A stretch of 64,000 bases of DNA, from the NCBI RefSeq assembly GCF_014058705.1, contig NZ_CP059692.1, positions 377,001 to 441,000 on the forward strand, given 5' to 3'. Origin of the DNA: Aureimonas mangrovi. Lineage in GTDB: Bacteria; Pseudomonadota; Alphaproteobacteria; Rhizobiales; Rhizobiaceae. Shown here piece by piece: positions 46,200-56,229 of this stretch; within the stretch, counting starts at the first letter, position 1, and each line of letters begins with the position of its first letter. The position numbers and the translations under genes were made by a program. The notes below the pieces were generated by a model that saw only the letters and a list, made by a program, of their open reading frames with translations, searched no databases and was not told the origin of the DNA.

Positions 46200-47738
46200 A
46201 TGGCCCGCCTTCGCTTCGTTCTCGGCGACCAGTTGACCCGCGACCTCTCCAGCCTGCGCGATTGGAAGCCCGGCGACGTCGTGCTGATGGCCGAGGTCGC
46301 GGACGAGGCGACCTATGTGCGCCACCACCAGCGCAAGATCGCCTTTCTGTTTTCCGCCATGCGCCATTTCGCGGACGAACTGCGCAGGCGGAAAGTGACG
46401 GTCGACTATGTCGCGCTCGACGATTGCGGAAACTCGGGAAGCTTCACCGGCGAGCTGGAGCGCGCCCTGAAGCGGTACGATGTCGAGGGCGTCATCGTCA
46501 CCGAGCCGGGCGAGTGGCGGGTGAAGGCAATGATCGAGGGGTGGGAGAGCCGCCTCGGTGTCCCCGTCGAGATCCGGGCCGACGATCGCTTCCTGTGCGA
46601 CCAGGAGGCGTTCGCGGAGCTTACCGGCGGCAGCAAGACGCTCCTGATGGAGACGTTCTACCGCAATATGCGAAAGCGCACCGGCTATCTGATGACGGCG
46701 TCCGGCGAGCCGGAGGGCGGACGCTGGAACTTCGACGAGGACAATCGCGAGAGCCTGCCGCGCGACGTCGAGCCGCCCGAGCGCCCGACCTATTCTGTGG
46801 ACGAGACGACAGAGGCGGTGCTGGCCCTTGTCGCGCGCCGCTTCGGCAATCATTTCGGCTCGCTCGACGATTTCGACTATCCGGTCACGCGGCGCCAGGC
46901 TCTCGGATATCTGCGCTGGTTCGTGCGCGAGGCATTGCCGGAGTTCGGCCGCTACCAGGATGCGATGCGCGAAGGCGAGCCGCTGCTCTTCCACTCGCAT
47001 CTGTCGGCGCTCATCAATTGCGGGCTCCTGACGCCCGCAGAATGTTGCGGGGCCGCCGAGAAGGCCTTTCGCGACGGGCATGCGCCGATCAACGCCGCCG
47101 AGGGGTTCGTGCGCCAGATCATCGGCTGGCGCGAATTCATCCGCGGCGTCTACTGGCGCGAGATGCCGGGCTACGGCGAGAAGAACGCCCTGGATGCGCG
47201 CCGCGCGCTGCCGGACTTCTTCTGGACGGGGCAGACAGAGATGAACTGCCTCGCCCAGTCGATCGGCGAGACGCGGGCCTACGCCTATGCCCACCACATC
47301 CAGCGGCTGATGGTGATCGGCAATTTCTGCCTTCTGGCCGGCTTTGATCCGAGGCAGGTGCAGGAGTGGTATCTCGTCGTCTATCACGACGCTTACGAAT
47401 GGGTGGAGATGCCCAATGTGGTCGGCATGATCCTCTACGCCGACGACGGGCTTTTCGCGACGAAGCCCTACGCGGCGTCGGGCAACTACATCAACCGCAT
47501 GTCGGACTACTGCCGCTCGTGCCGCTACGACGTGAAGCAGCGAACGGGCGAGGATGCCTGCCCGTTCAACTATCTCTACTGGGATTTCGTCGCCCGCAAC
47601 GAGAAGCGCCTCGCGCAGAATCCGCGCACGGGCCGTGTCGTCTCCACACTTCACCGCATGGACGCGGGCAAGGTCGCCACCATGCGTGCCGACGCGAGCC
47701 GCTTCCTCGACGGCCTGCCGTCCTCGGGCGACTACTGA
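46200..47738 (+). CDS. phrB: iron-sulfur bacterial photolyase/cryptochrome (PhrB-type, FeS-BCP)
   Basis: A 512-residue flavoprotein of the FeS-BCP class, known as prokaryotic (6-4) photolyases. C350, C438, C441 and C454 coincide in number with the four [4Fe-4S] ligands of Agrobacterium PhrB as I recall them; they lie in MNCLAQSIGE, DYCRSCRYD and EDACPFN. The N-terminal antenna domain starts MARLRFVLGDQL, and FAD-domain blocks include GFVRQIIGWREFIRG, NAYAHHIQR-like YAYAHHIQRLMV and NYINRMSDYC. ATG 46200 matches the homologue's start. The ribosome binding site is weak. Confidence 0.93.
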   Translation: MARLRFVLGDQLTRDLSSLRDWKPGDVVLMAEVADEATYVRHHQRKIAFLFSAMRHFADELRRRKVTVDYVALDDCGNSGSFTGELERALKRYDVEGVIVTEPGEWRVKAMIEGWESRLGVPVEIRADDRFLCDQEAFAELTGGSKTLLMETFYRNMRKRTGYLMTASGEPEGGRWNFDEDNRESLPRDVEPPERPTYSVDETTEAVLALVARRFGNHFGSLDDFDYPVTRRQALGYLRWFVREALPEFGRYQDAMREGEPLLFHSHLSALINCGLLTPAECCGAAEKAFRDGHAPINAAEGFVRQIIGWREFIRGVYWREMPGYGEKNALDARRALPDFFWTGQTEMNCLAQSIGETRAYAYAHHIQRLMVIGNFCLLAGFDPRQVQEWYLVVYHDAYEWVEMPNVVGMILYADDGLFATKPYAASGNYINRMSDYCRSCRYDVKQRTGEDACPFNYLYWDFVARNEKRLAQNPRTGRVVSTLHRMDAGKVATMRADASRFLDGLPSSGDY

Positions 47739-47745
47739 GACCCGC

Positions 47746-47763
47746 CTGTCATCCAGATGACAT
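47746..47763 (+). promoter_or_regulatory. Pho box of the ugp operon
   Basis: CTGTCAT-CCAG-ATGACAT has the PhoB layout of two 7-base repeats with a 4-base spacer; the first half is perfect and the second matches at five of seven. It lies 81 bases upstream of ugpB, a classical Pho regulon member. Confidence 0.65.
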
Positions 47764-47844
47764 CCAAACGTCGCAAAAGCGTTTCGCATCGACCCTTAAG
47801 CGTGTCGCCGCCGCACCGGCGCGGCGACAACGGAGCTCGACGCG

Positions 47845-49167
47845 ATGACGCACGCCTTCAAGACCGCGGCACTGGCCGCCATCCTTCTCTCCGGCGCCGC
47901 CCTCCCGGCCGCCGCACAGACCGAAATCCAGTGGTGGCATTCGATGTCGGGCGAGCTCGGCACGAAGCTCGAGGGCCTCGCCACCGCCTTCAACGAAACG
48001 CAGTCCGATTACCGCGTCGTGCCCGTCAACCGCGGCACCTATCCCGAGTCGATGACGGCCGCGATCGCCGCCTTCCGCGCCGGCGAGCAGCCGCACATCC
48101 TGCAGGTCTTCGAGGTCGGCACCGGCACCTTCATGGCCGCGGGCGACGCGATCTATCCGGTGCAGGAACTGATGGCCGACACCGGCGAGGCGTTCGACCG
48201 CGAGGGTTACCTGCCGGCCGTCGTCGGGTACTACTCGACCGCCGAGGGCGAGATGCTCTCCTTCCCGTTCAACTCCTCGACGCCGATCCTCTATTACAAC
48301 AAGGACGCCTTCGAAGCGGCCGGCCTCGACGCCGAGACCCCGCCGACGACGTGGGACGAGCTGGCCGAGGCCGCCGCGACCATCGTCGAATCGGGCGCGG
48401 CCTCCTGCGGCTTCACCACCACTTGGCCGTCCTGGCTGAACCTCGAAAGCTTCTCGGCCTGGCACAACACGCCGATCGCGACCCGGCAGAACGGCATGGC
48501 CGGCCTCGACACCGAGTTCGAGTTCGCCGACGCCGGCCTCGTCGCACGCCACTGGGCCAACCTTGCCGAATGGCAGCAGACGGGTGCCTACCAGTATCGC
48601 GGCCGCGGTTCTGATGCCGGCCCGGCCTTCCGCTCGGGCGAGTGCGCGATCCTGCTCGAATCCTCGGCCGGCCGCGCGGCGATCCTCGCCAACACCGACT
48701 TCGAGGTCGGCTTCGGGATGCTGCCCTACTACGACGACGTCGAGGGCGCGCCGCAGAACTCGATCATCGGCGGCGCCTCGCTCTGGGTGATGCGCGGCAA
48801 GGACGAGGCGAGCTATCCGGGCGTCGCGCGGTTCCTTGCCTTCCTCTCCAGCCCCGAGGTCCAGGCCGACTGGCACCAGTCGACCGGCTACCTGCCGATC
48901 ACGCAGGCTGCCTACGAGCTCTCCCAGGAGCAGGGCTATTATGACGAGAACCCGGGTTCGGACGTCGGCATCCAGGAGATGACGCTGAACGAGCCGACCG
49001 AGAACTCCCAGGGCCTGCGCTTCGGCAACTTCGTGCAGATCCGCGCCATGATCGAGGAAGAGCTCGAGGCGGCGCTGAACGGCAGCAAGAGCGCCGAGGA
49101 GGCCGTCGAGGCCGCTCAGACGCGCGGCAACGAGATGCTGCGCGAGTTCGAGGCCCAGAACCAGTAA
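47845..49167 (+). CDS. ugpB: sn-glycerol-3-phosphate ABC importer, binding protein UgpB
   Basis: A 440-residue periplasmic protein with a Sec signal ending in LPAAAQ near residue 25. The mature N-terminus TEIQWWHSMSGELGTKLEGL and the blocks QVFEVGTGTFMAAGDAIYPV and LESFSAWHNTPIATRQNG are characteristic of UgpB. It binds glycerol-3-phosphate and related diesters, supplying phosphate and carbon. A hairpin and 72 bases separate it from ugpA. A Pho box precedes it. Confidence 0.94.
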   Translation: MTHAFKTAALAAILLSGAALPAAAQTEIQWWHSMSGELGTKLEGLATAFNETQSDYRVVPVNRGTYPESMTAAIAAFRAGEQPHILQVFEVGTGTFMAAGDAIYPVQELMADTGEAFDREGYLPAVVGYYSTAEGEMLSFPFNSSTPILYYNKDAFEAAGLDAETPPTTWDELAEAAATIVESGAASCGFTTTWPSWLNLESFSAWHNTPIATRQNGMAGLDTEFEFADAGLVARHWANLAEWQQTGAYQYRGRGSDAGPAFRSGECAILLESSAGRAAILANTDFEVGFGMLPYYDDVEGAPQNSIIGGASLWVMRGKDEASYPGVARFLAFLSSPEVQADWHQSTGYLPITQAAYELSQEQGYYDENPGSDVGIQEMTLNEPTENSQGLRFGNFVQIRAMIEEELEAALNGSKSAEEAVEAAQTRGNEMLREFEAQNQ

Positions 49168-49184
49168 AGCTCGATCGAGCCTTC

Positions 49185-49216
49185 AACCCGCCGCTCCCCA
49201 TGGGGCGGCGGGTTTT
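49185..49216 (+). terminator. hairpin with T-run between ugpB and ugpA (attenuator)
   Basis: AACCCGCCGCTCC pairs with GGGCGGCGGGTT (one G-T pair) and is followed by TTTT. Such stems after a binding-protein gene usually reduce, without ending, expression of the permease genes. Confidence 0.65.
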
Positions 49217-49239
49217 CCTGACCCCGAGACGGCCGCCCG

Positions 49240-50124
49240 ATGTCCGAAAAGCGTGTGATCTTTCGCGGCACAGCCCTGCCGCTCCTGTTGCTGGCGCCGC
49301 AGCTCGCGGTGACGGCGGTCTTCTTTCTCTATCCGGCTGCGCAGGCCGTGCGTCAGTCGATGTTCCGCTCGGACGCCTTCGGCTTCGGGGAGCGCTTCGT
49401 CGGCTTCGATAATTTCTCCGCGCTCCTGAATTCGGCGCGATACTGGGATTCGGTCGGCGTCACCGCCGTCTTCGCCGCGTCCGTCGCCATCATCACCCTC
49501 GTCGTCTCGCTGGCGCTCGCCGCCGCCGTCGACCGTCTGATCCGCGGCTCGTCCGTCTATTCGACGCTGCTGATCTGGCCCTACGCTGTCGCGCCGGCCG
49601 TCGCTGGCATCCTGTGGTGGTTCCTGTTCAACCCTTCGATCGGCATCCTCGCCTACGTTCTGCGAACCTTCGGCATCCGCTGGGACCAGTTCGTCAACGG
49701 AGACCACGCGCTGATCCTCGTCATCATCGCGGCGAGCTGGGCGCAGATCTCCTACAACTTCATCTTCTTCCTCGCCGGGCTCCAGTCGATCCCGCGCTCG
49801 ATCATGGAAGCGGCGGCGATCGACGGCGCCGGGCCCGTGAAGCGCTTCTTCACCATCACCCTGCCGCTGCTCTCGCCAACGGTGTTCTTCCTGTCGGTGA
49901 TCAACGTCGTCTACGCCTTCTTCGACACCTTCGCGATCATCGACACGACGACGGCGGGCGGGCCGGGCCGTGATACGACGACGCTCGTCTACTCGGCCTA
50001 TTCGGACGGCTTTCTCGGCCAGAACTTCGGCTCCTCGGCCGCACAGTCCGTTCTCCTGACGGCGGTCGTCATGGTGCTGACGATCGTCCAGTTCCGCTTC
50101 GTCGAGCGGCGGGTGCATTACTGA
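49240..50124 (+). CDS. ugpA: sn-glycerol-3-phosphate ABC importer permease UgpA
   Basis: A 294-residue inner-membrane permease with six helices; the first is at about 11-31. The EAA loop reads EAAAIDGAGPVKRFFTITLP near 196-215. The UgpA-like stretch WPYAVAPAVAGILWWFLFNP is near 108. Its stop shares one base with the ugpE ATG (TGATG). Confidence 0.93.
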   Translation: MSEKRVIFRGTALPLLLLAPQLAVTAVFFLYPAAQAVRQSMFRSDAFGFGERFVGFDNFSALLNSARYWDSVGVTAVFAASVAIITLVVSLALAAAVDRLIRGSSVYSTLLIWPYAVAPAVAGILWWFLFNPSIGILAYVLRTFGIRWDQFVNGDHALILVIIAASWAQISYNFIFFLAGLQSIPRSIMEAAAIDGAGPVKRFFTITLPLLSPTVFFLSVINVVYAFFDTFAIIDTTTAGGPGRDTTTLVYSAYSDGFLGQNFGSSAAQSVLLTAVVMVLTIVQFRFVERRVHY

Positions 50125-50972
50125 TGGTCGAAAAGCGCCCGCTCGTCACGATCGCGACGCATGTCGTCCTCGTCCTCGGCGTCATCCTGGTGCTGCTGCC
50201 GGTGTGGGTCGCCTTCGTCGCCTCGACCCATACGAGCTTCCGGCTGAACACCGGCCTCGCGCCGCTTTGGCCGGGCACGGCGATGCTCGACAATTACGCG
50301 CTGATCTTCTCGGAAGGGGCACGCCGCAACGGTCTGCCGCCGGTCGGCCCGATGATGTTCAATTCGCTGGTGATGGCGCTCGGCATCACCTTCGGCAAGA
50401 TCGTCATCTCGATCCTGTCGGCCTTCGCGATCGTCTATTTCCGCTTCCGCTTCCGCATGGCCGCCTTCTGGGTCATCTTCATCACCCTGATGCTGCCGGT
50501 GGAGGTGCGCATCGTGCCGACCTTCCAGGTCGTCGCCGGCTTCGGGCTCCTGAACTCCTACACGGGCCTCATCCTGCCGCTGATCGCGAGCGCGACGGCG
50601 ACCTTCCTCTACCGCCAGATCTTCCTGCAGATCCCGGACGAGCTTCTGGAGGCCGCGCGCATCGACGGCGCAGGGCCCTTAAAGTTCCTGTGGGACATCG
50701 TCGTGCCGCTGACGCGCACCTCGACCGCCGCTCTCTTCGTCATCCTCTTCGTCTACGGCTGGAACCAGTATCTCTGGCCGCTGCTGGTGACGACGCAGCC
50801 GGATTTCTACACCATCGTGCGCGGCATCAAGGGCATCGCCACAGCGGCCGATTCCGAGCCTGTCTGGAATCTCGTCATGGCCGTCGCCATGCTCGCCATG
50901 CTGCCGCCCATCGCCGTCGTGATCTTCATGCAGAAGCTCTTCGTGCGCGGCCTCACCGAAACGGAGAAATAG
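50124..50972 (+). CDS. ugpE: sn-glycerol-3-phosphate ABC importer permease UgpE
   Basis: A 282-residue permease partner of UgpA with six helices. The EAA loop is [20 protein letters not shown] near 178-197, and the C-terminal [15 protein letters not shown] matches UgpE. The start overlaps the ugpA stop, so translation is coupled. Confidence 0.93.
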   Translation: MVEKRPLVTIATHVVLVLGVILVLLPVWVAFVASTHTSFRLNTGLAPLWPGTAMLDNYALIFSEGARRNGLPPVGPMMFNSLVMALGITFGKIVISILSAFAIVYFRFRFRMAAFWVIFITLMLPVEVRIVPTFQVVAGFGLLNSYTGLILPLIASATATFLYRQIFLQIPDELLEAARIDGAGPLKFLWDIVVPLTRTSTAALFVILFVYGWNQYLWPLLVTTQPDFYTIVRGIKGIATAADSEPVWNLVMAVAMLAMLPPIAVVIFMQKLFVRGLTETEK

Positions 50973-50976
50973 AGCC

Positions 50977-52041
<1,065 letters not shown>

Positions 52042-52073
52042 CGCACGTAAAAGCAATGGCTTGGAACCTGCGC

Positions 52074-52105
52074 CGATAAGGTGTAATGGCGGGTACGCCT
52101 TATCG
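52074..52105 (+). promoter_or_regulatory. leader stem-loop touching the ilvD ribosome binding site
   Basis: CGATAAGGTGTA and TACGCCTTATCG pair over 12 positions (one G-T) around an eight-base loop. The right arm ends at the first base of the Shine-Dalgarno GAGGAAAGG, and no T-run follows. It could be an operator palindrome for a dimeric regulator or an RNA structure that modulates ilvD translation. Confidence 0.5.
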
Positions 52106-52120
52106 AGGAAAGGTTCCGCC

Positions 52121-53953
52121 ATGCCCGCCTATCGCTCCCGCACGACCACCCACGGCCGCAACATGGCCGGCGCGCGCGGCCTCTGGCGCGCCACCGGCAT
52201 GAAGGACGGCGATTTCGGCAAGCCGATCATCGCGGTCGTCAATTCCTTTACGCAGTTCGTGCCGGGCCATGTCCATCTGAAGGACCTCGGCCAGCTCGTC
52301 GCGCGCGAGATCGAGGCGGCCGGCGGCGTCGCCAAGGAGTTCAACACCATCGCGGTCGATGACGGCATCGCGATGGGCCATGACGGCATGCTCTATTCGC
52401 TGCCCTCGCGCGAGATCATCGCCGACTCGGTGGAATACATGGTCAACGCGCACTGCGCGGACGCGATGGTCTGCATCTCGAACTGCGACAAGATTACGCC
52501 CGGCATGCTGATGGCGGCGCTGCGCCTCAACATTCCAGTGGTCTTCGTCTCCGGCGGCCCGATGGAGGCCGGCAAGGTCGTCTGGAAGGATCAGGAGAAG
52601 AAGCTCGACCTCGTCGACGCGATGGTCGCGGCCGCCGACGACCGCATCTCCGACGAGGAGGTGCAAGCGATCGAGCGCTCGGCCTGCCCGACCTGCGGCT
52701 CCTGCTCGGGCATGTTCACCGCCAATTCGATGAACTGCCTGACCGAGGCGCTCGGCCTGTCTCTGCCCGGCAACGGCTCGACGCTCGCCACCCACGCCGA
52801 CCGCAAGCGCCTGTTCGTGGAGGCGGGTCACCTGATCGTCGATCTCGCCCGCCGTCATTACGAGGAGGAGGATTTCGGCGTCCTGCCGCGCGAGATCGCG
52901 ACTTTCGCCGCTTTCGAGAACGCGATGACGCTCGACATCGCGATGGGCGGATCGACCAACACGGTCCTGCATCTTCTGGCCGCCGCCCACGAGGGCGAGG
53001 TGGACTTCACCATGGCCGACATCGACCGGCTGTCGCGCCGCGTGCCGGTCTTGTGCAAGGTCGCGCCCGCCGTCGCCAACGTCCACATGGAGGACGTCCA
53101 CCACGCCGGCGGCATCATGGGCATCCTCGGCGAACTCGACCGCGCCGGCCTCATCGACACCTCGGTCGGCTGCGTGCACGCCGAGACGATGGCCGACGCG
53201 CTGGAGCGCTGGGACGTCAAGCGCACGCAGAGCCAGTCGGTCCACGACTTCTTCAAGGCCGCCCCAGGCGGCGTGCCGACGCAGGTCGCCTTCTCCCAAG
53301 AGCGCCGCTTCGACGACGTCGATCTCGACCGTGAGAAGGGCGTCATCCGCTCGGCCGAGCACGCCTATTCGAAGGATGGCGGGCTCGCGGTCCTCTACGG
53401 CAATCTCGCCGAGGACGGCTGCATCGTGAAGACGGCGGGCGTCGACGAGAGCATCCTGAAGTTCGCCGGCCCGGCGCGCATCTTCGAGAGCCAGGACGCG
53501 TCCGTGAAGGCGATCCTGTCGAACGAGATCGTCGCGGGCGACATCGTGCTGATCCGCTACGAGGGCCCGCGCGGCGGCCCCGGCATGCAGGAGATGCTCT
53601 ATCCGACGAGCTACCTGAAGTCGAAGGGTCTCGGAAAGGCCTGCGCTCTCGTCACCGACGGTCGCTTCTCCGGCGGCTCCTCGGGCCTGTCCATCGGCCA
53701 CGTTTCGCCGGAAGCGGCCGAGGGCGGCACGATCGGCCTCGTGCGCGAGGGCGACCGGATCGAGATCGACATCCCCAACCGCTCAATCCATCTGGCGGTG
53801 GACGATTCCGAGCTCGCCGCCCGCCGCCAGGCGCAGGAGGAGGCCGGCTGGCACCCCGCCGAGACGCGCAAGCGCAAGGTGACGACGGCGCTGAAGGCCT
53901 ATGCCAAGCTCACCACCAGCGCGTCGCGCGGCGCGGTGCGCCAGGTCGACTGA
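52121..53953 (+). CDS. ilvD: dihydroxy-acid dehydratase
   Basis: A 610-residue iron-sulfur dehydratase of valine, isoleucine and pantothenate synthesis. It begins [19 protein letters not shown]. Cluster cysteines lie in [12 protein letters not shown] and [17 protein letters not shown], and the C-terminal [20 protein letters not shown] contains the conserved serine used as base. ATG 52121 follows GAGGAAAGG at a good distance. It stands alone between ugpC and pyrE. Confidence 0.96.
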   Translation: MPAYRSRTTTHGRNMAGARGLWRATGMKDGDFGKPIIAVVNSFTQFVPGHVHLKDLGQLVAREIEAAGGVAKEFNTIAVDDGIAMGHDGMLYSLPSREIIADSVEYMVNAHCADAMVCISNCDKITPGMLMAALRLNIPVVFVSGGPMEAGKVVWKDQEKKLDLVDAMVAAADDRISDEEVQAIERSACPTCGSCSGMFTANSMNCLTEALGLSLPGNGSTLATHADRKRLFVEAGHLIVDLARRHYEEEDFGVLPREIATFAAFENAMTLDIAMGGSTNTVLHLLAAAHEGEVDFTMADIDRLSRRVPVLCKVAPAVANVHMEDVHHAGGIMGILGELDRAGLIDTSVGCVHAETMADALERWDVKRTQSQSVHDFFKAAPGGVPTQVAFSQERRFDDVDLDREKGVIRSAEHAYSKDGGLAVLYGNLAEDGCIVKTAGVDESILKFAGPARIFESQDASVKAILSNEIVAGDIVLIRYEGPRGGPGMQEMLYPTSYLKSKGLGKACALVTDGRFSGGSSGLSIGHVSPEAAEGGTIGLVREGDRIEIDIPNRSIHLAVDDSELAARRQAQEEAGWHPAETRKRKVTTALKAYAKLTTSASRGAVRQVD

Positions 53954-54064
53954 ACCTTCCCGCACGGCTCATCCTGTTCATCGCGGGCGCGGGGCGGTTG
54001 AAGCCGCCCGCGCCCTGCGGCAAAGAACGCGGCGACATTCCCATCCTCGCGAAAGGACGCGACA

Positions 54065-54757
54065 TTGACGAGCTTCACCGACAAGGCGCTGGTGGCCGAA
54101 CTGACGGCCAAGATGCTTCTGGAGGTGCAGGCCGTGCATTTCCGCGCCGACGAGCCCTATCGGTTCACTTCCGGCTGGGCGAGCCCGGTCTATATCGACT
54201 GCCGCAAGCTCATCGCCTATCCGCGCGTGCGCTCCACGCTGATGGACTTCGCGCGCGACTCCATTCTGCAGAATGTCGGCTTCGAGGCGCTGGATGCCGT
54301 TGCGGGCGGAGAGACGGCGGGCATCCCCTTCGCGGCCTGGATCTCCGACCGCCTCGGCCTGCCGATGCAGTACGTGCGCAAGAAGCCGAAGGGCTTCGGG
54401 CGCGGCGCGCAGATCGAGGGTGACTTCCGCGAGGGCGCGCGCACGCTTCTCGTCGAGGACCTGTCCACCGATGGGCGCTCCAAGGTGCGCTTCTGCGAGG
54501 CGATGCGCGAGGCAGGGCTGAAGGTCGAGCACACCTTCGTCATCTTCCACTACGACATCTTCCCCGAAACCAGGGGCATCCTCGAGAATGCCGGGCTGCA
54601 GATGCACGCGCTGGCGAGCTGGTGGGACGTTCTGAAGGTCGCGCGCGAGAACCGCTATTTCGACGAGACGACGCTCGAGGCCGTCGAGGCCTTCCTGCAC
54701 GGGCCCGCAGCATGGTCCGCGGCGCATGGCGGCGTCAGCGAGCTGTCGGAAGCGTAA
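54065..54757 (+). CDS. pyrE: orotate phosphoribosyltransferase
   Basis: A 230-residue enzyme making orotidine 5'-phosphate from orotate and PRPP. Blocks are [19 protein letters not shown] at about 36-54, [34 protein letters not shown] and the PRPP loop [13 protein letters not shown]. The start is TTG 54065, preceded by AAAGGA; no ATG lies before the conserved region. The length is that of the alphaproteobacterial form. Confidence 0.93.
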   Translation: MTSFTDKALVAELTAKMLLEVQAVHFRADEPYRFTSGWASPVYIDCRKLIAYPRVRSTLMDFARDSILQNVGFEALDAVAGGETAGIPFAAWISDRLGLPMQYVRKKPKGFGRGAQIEGDFREGARTLLVEDLSTDGRSKVRFCEAMREAGLKVEHTFVIFHYDIFPETRGILENAGLQMHALASWWDVLKVARENRYFDETTLEAVEAFLHGPAAWSAAHGGVSELSEA

Positions 54758-54769
54758 GGCGTCACCGGC

Positions 54770-54787
54770 CTGTCATTGCGCGCACAG
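54770..54787 (+). promoter_or_regulatory. weak Pho-box-like sequence
   Basis: CTGTCAT-TGCG-CGCACAG has a perfect first half but only three of seven matches in the second. It lies 35 bases before the TIM-barrel gene. Kept as a low-confidence candidate because stronger Pho boxes lie 7 kb left and 3 kb right. Confidence 0.2.
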
Positions 54788-54822
54788 TAGGAGCGGTCGA
54801 GACCGCCTCGACGAGTGCCGCG

Positions 54823-55641
54823 ATGACAGACCTTCCTCTTTTGGGCGCCGCCCTGATGATCGACGACCTCGCCGTCCACCGCGATTTCATCGTGGGCGAG
54901 GGGCGCGATCTCGAACTCCAGGACTTCATCGACGGCGATACGCTGGGCGGTGACTGGCAGCCGCTGGTCGCCCGCGCCAAGGCGCTTCTCGATGGCCACG
55001 AAGGCCGGCTCGGCCTGCACGGGCCGTTTTACGGCCTGCCGCTGGCAGCGCGCGACCGTGAGGTCCGCGCCCTCGTTACGCGGCGCCTGGAGCAGGGTCT
55101 GGCGGTGTGCGCGGCGCTCGGCGCCACGCAGATGGTGATCCACAGCCCCTACACGACCTGGGATCACAACAATCTCGACGCGCGGCCGGGCGCGGGCGCG
55201 CGCGTCGTGGAACTCGTCCACGAGACGCTGCGTCCGATCGTTCAGCGCGCCGAGGACATCGGCTGCACGCTCGTCATCGAGAATATCGAGGACAAGGACC
55301 CGGACATCCGCTGCACGTTGGCCGAGAGCTTCGGCACGGCGGCGGTGGCTGTCTCGCTCGACACCGGCCACGCCCATTATGCGCATCGCTCGACGGGCGG
55401 TCCGCCGGTCGATTTCTACGTCGCGCGGGCCGGTGAACGGCTCGCCCACGTCCATCTGCAGGATGCCGACGGCCATGCCGACAGGCATTGGCGGATCGGG
55501 CGAGGAAGCGTCGACTGGCACGCGGTTTTCGCCGCGCTCGCTCGTTTGCAAACGATGCCGCGCCTTCTCCTGGAGCTGGACGACTTGGCCGACATCCCGG
55601 CCTCCGCGCGCTACCTCATGGAGGAAGGGCTCGTGCGTTAA
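54823..55641 (+). CDS. sugar phosphate isomerase/epimerase-like TIM barrel protein
   Basis: A 272-residue protein of the AP endonuclease 2 / xylose isomerase-like fold. Metal-site residues are visible in LVIENIEDKD (Glu), SLDTGHAHYA (Asp and His) and HVHLQDADGH (His and Asp). ATG 54823 is the first start after pyrE; the longer frame belongs to pyrE overlap. Its TAA overlaps the stop of the convergent methyltransferase by four bases. The substrate is unknown. Confidence 0.8.
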   Translation: MTDLPLLGAALMIDDLAVHRDFIVGEGRDLELQDFIDGDTLGGDWQPLVARAKALLDGHEGRLGLHGPFYGLPLAARDREVRALVTRRLEQGLAVCAALGATQMVIHSPYTTWDHNNLDARPGAGARVVELVHETLRPIVQRAEDIGCTLVIENIEDKDPDIRCTLAESFGTAAVAVSLDTGHAHYAHRSTGGPPVDFYVARAGERLAHVHLQDADGHADRHWRIGRGSVDWHAVFAALARLQTMPRLLLELDDLADIPASARYLMEEGLVR

Positions 55642-56225
55642 GCGCCGATGCGGCTGATCCGATAGACCTGCGCGGGCGGCAGATTGCGCATCGTGTGGCC
55701 GGTCGCCTTCGCCTCGAGGCCCAGCCGTTCGAGGATCGCCGGGGCGATCGGGCAACGCCAGGCATAGGTGAACTGATAGAAGGCGCCGCCTTCGTGCATC
55801 AGCGCGAAGGCGCCCGAGAGGATGCGCATCACCGCGCGCGGGTTCATAGAAAGCACCGGCAGGCCGCTCACCGTCGCCCCGTGCAGGCGCGGGGCCTCAT
55901 CGCGCGAGAGCCGCGAGGCGTCGAGCCGCAGGATGCGGGCCTGCGGGTGGCGAAGGGCGAGGCGCGCCGCGAAATCCTCTCCGAGTTCGACGAGCGTGAG
56001 GTCGCTTTCGGCGACGCCCCGCGCCAGAAGCGCGCGGGTGAAGACGCCGGTGCCCGGCCCCAGTTCCAGAACGGGGCCTGTCTGTGGGCCGATCTGGCGC
56101 GTGATCTCGCGCGCCAGACCTTCGCCGGAGGGCACGACGGAGGCGACCCGCAAGGGGTCGCGCATCCAGTCGCGGAAGAAGGCGAGCGTATCGCCGTCCG
56201 CCATCGCCCCCGGGCTCCGTCGCAT
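55638..56225 (-). CDS. SAM methyltransferase, phospholipid N-methyltransferase (PmtA)-like
   Basis: A 195-residue class I methyltransferase. The segment RVASVVPSGEGLAREI at about 26-41 and the SAM loop VLELGPGTGVFTRALL at 52-67 match the PmtA group, as does the C-terminal GLPVLSMNPRAVMRILSGAF. PmtA methylates phosphatidylethanolamine towards phosphatidylcholine at the inner membrane. ATG 56225 starts four bases after the phytase-like gene stop, with GGAG eight bases upstream; ATG 56204 is an alternative. The two genes appear to form an operon under a Pho box. Confidence 0.75.
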   Translation of the reverse strand: MRRSPGAMADGDTLAFFRDWMRDPLRVASVVPSGEGLAREITRQIGPQTGPVLELGPGTGVFTRALLARGVAESDLTLVELGEDFAARLALRHPQARILRLDASRLSRDEAPRLHGATVSGLPVLSMNPRAVMRILSGAFALMHEGGAFYQFTYAWRCPIAPAILERLGLEAKATGHTMRNLPPAQVYRISRIGA

Positions 56226-56229
56226 CGCG

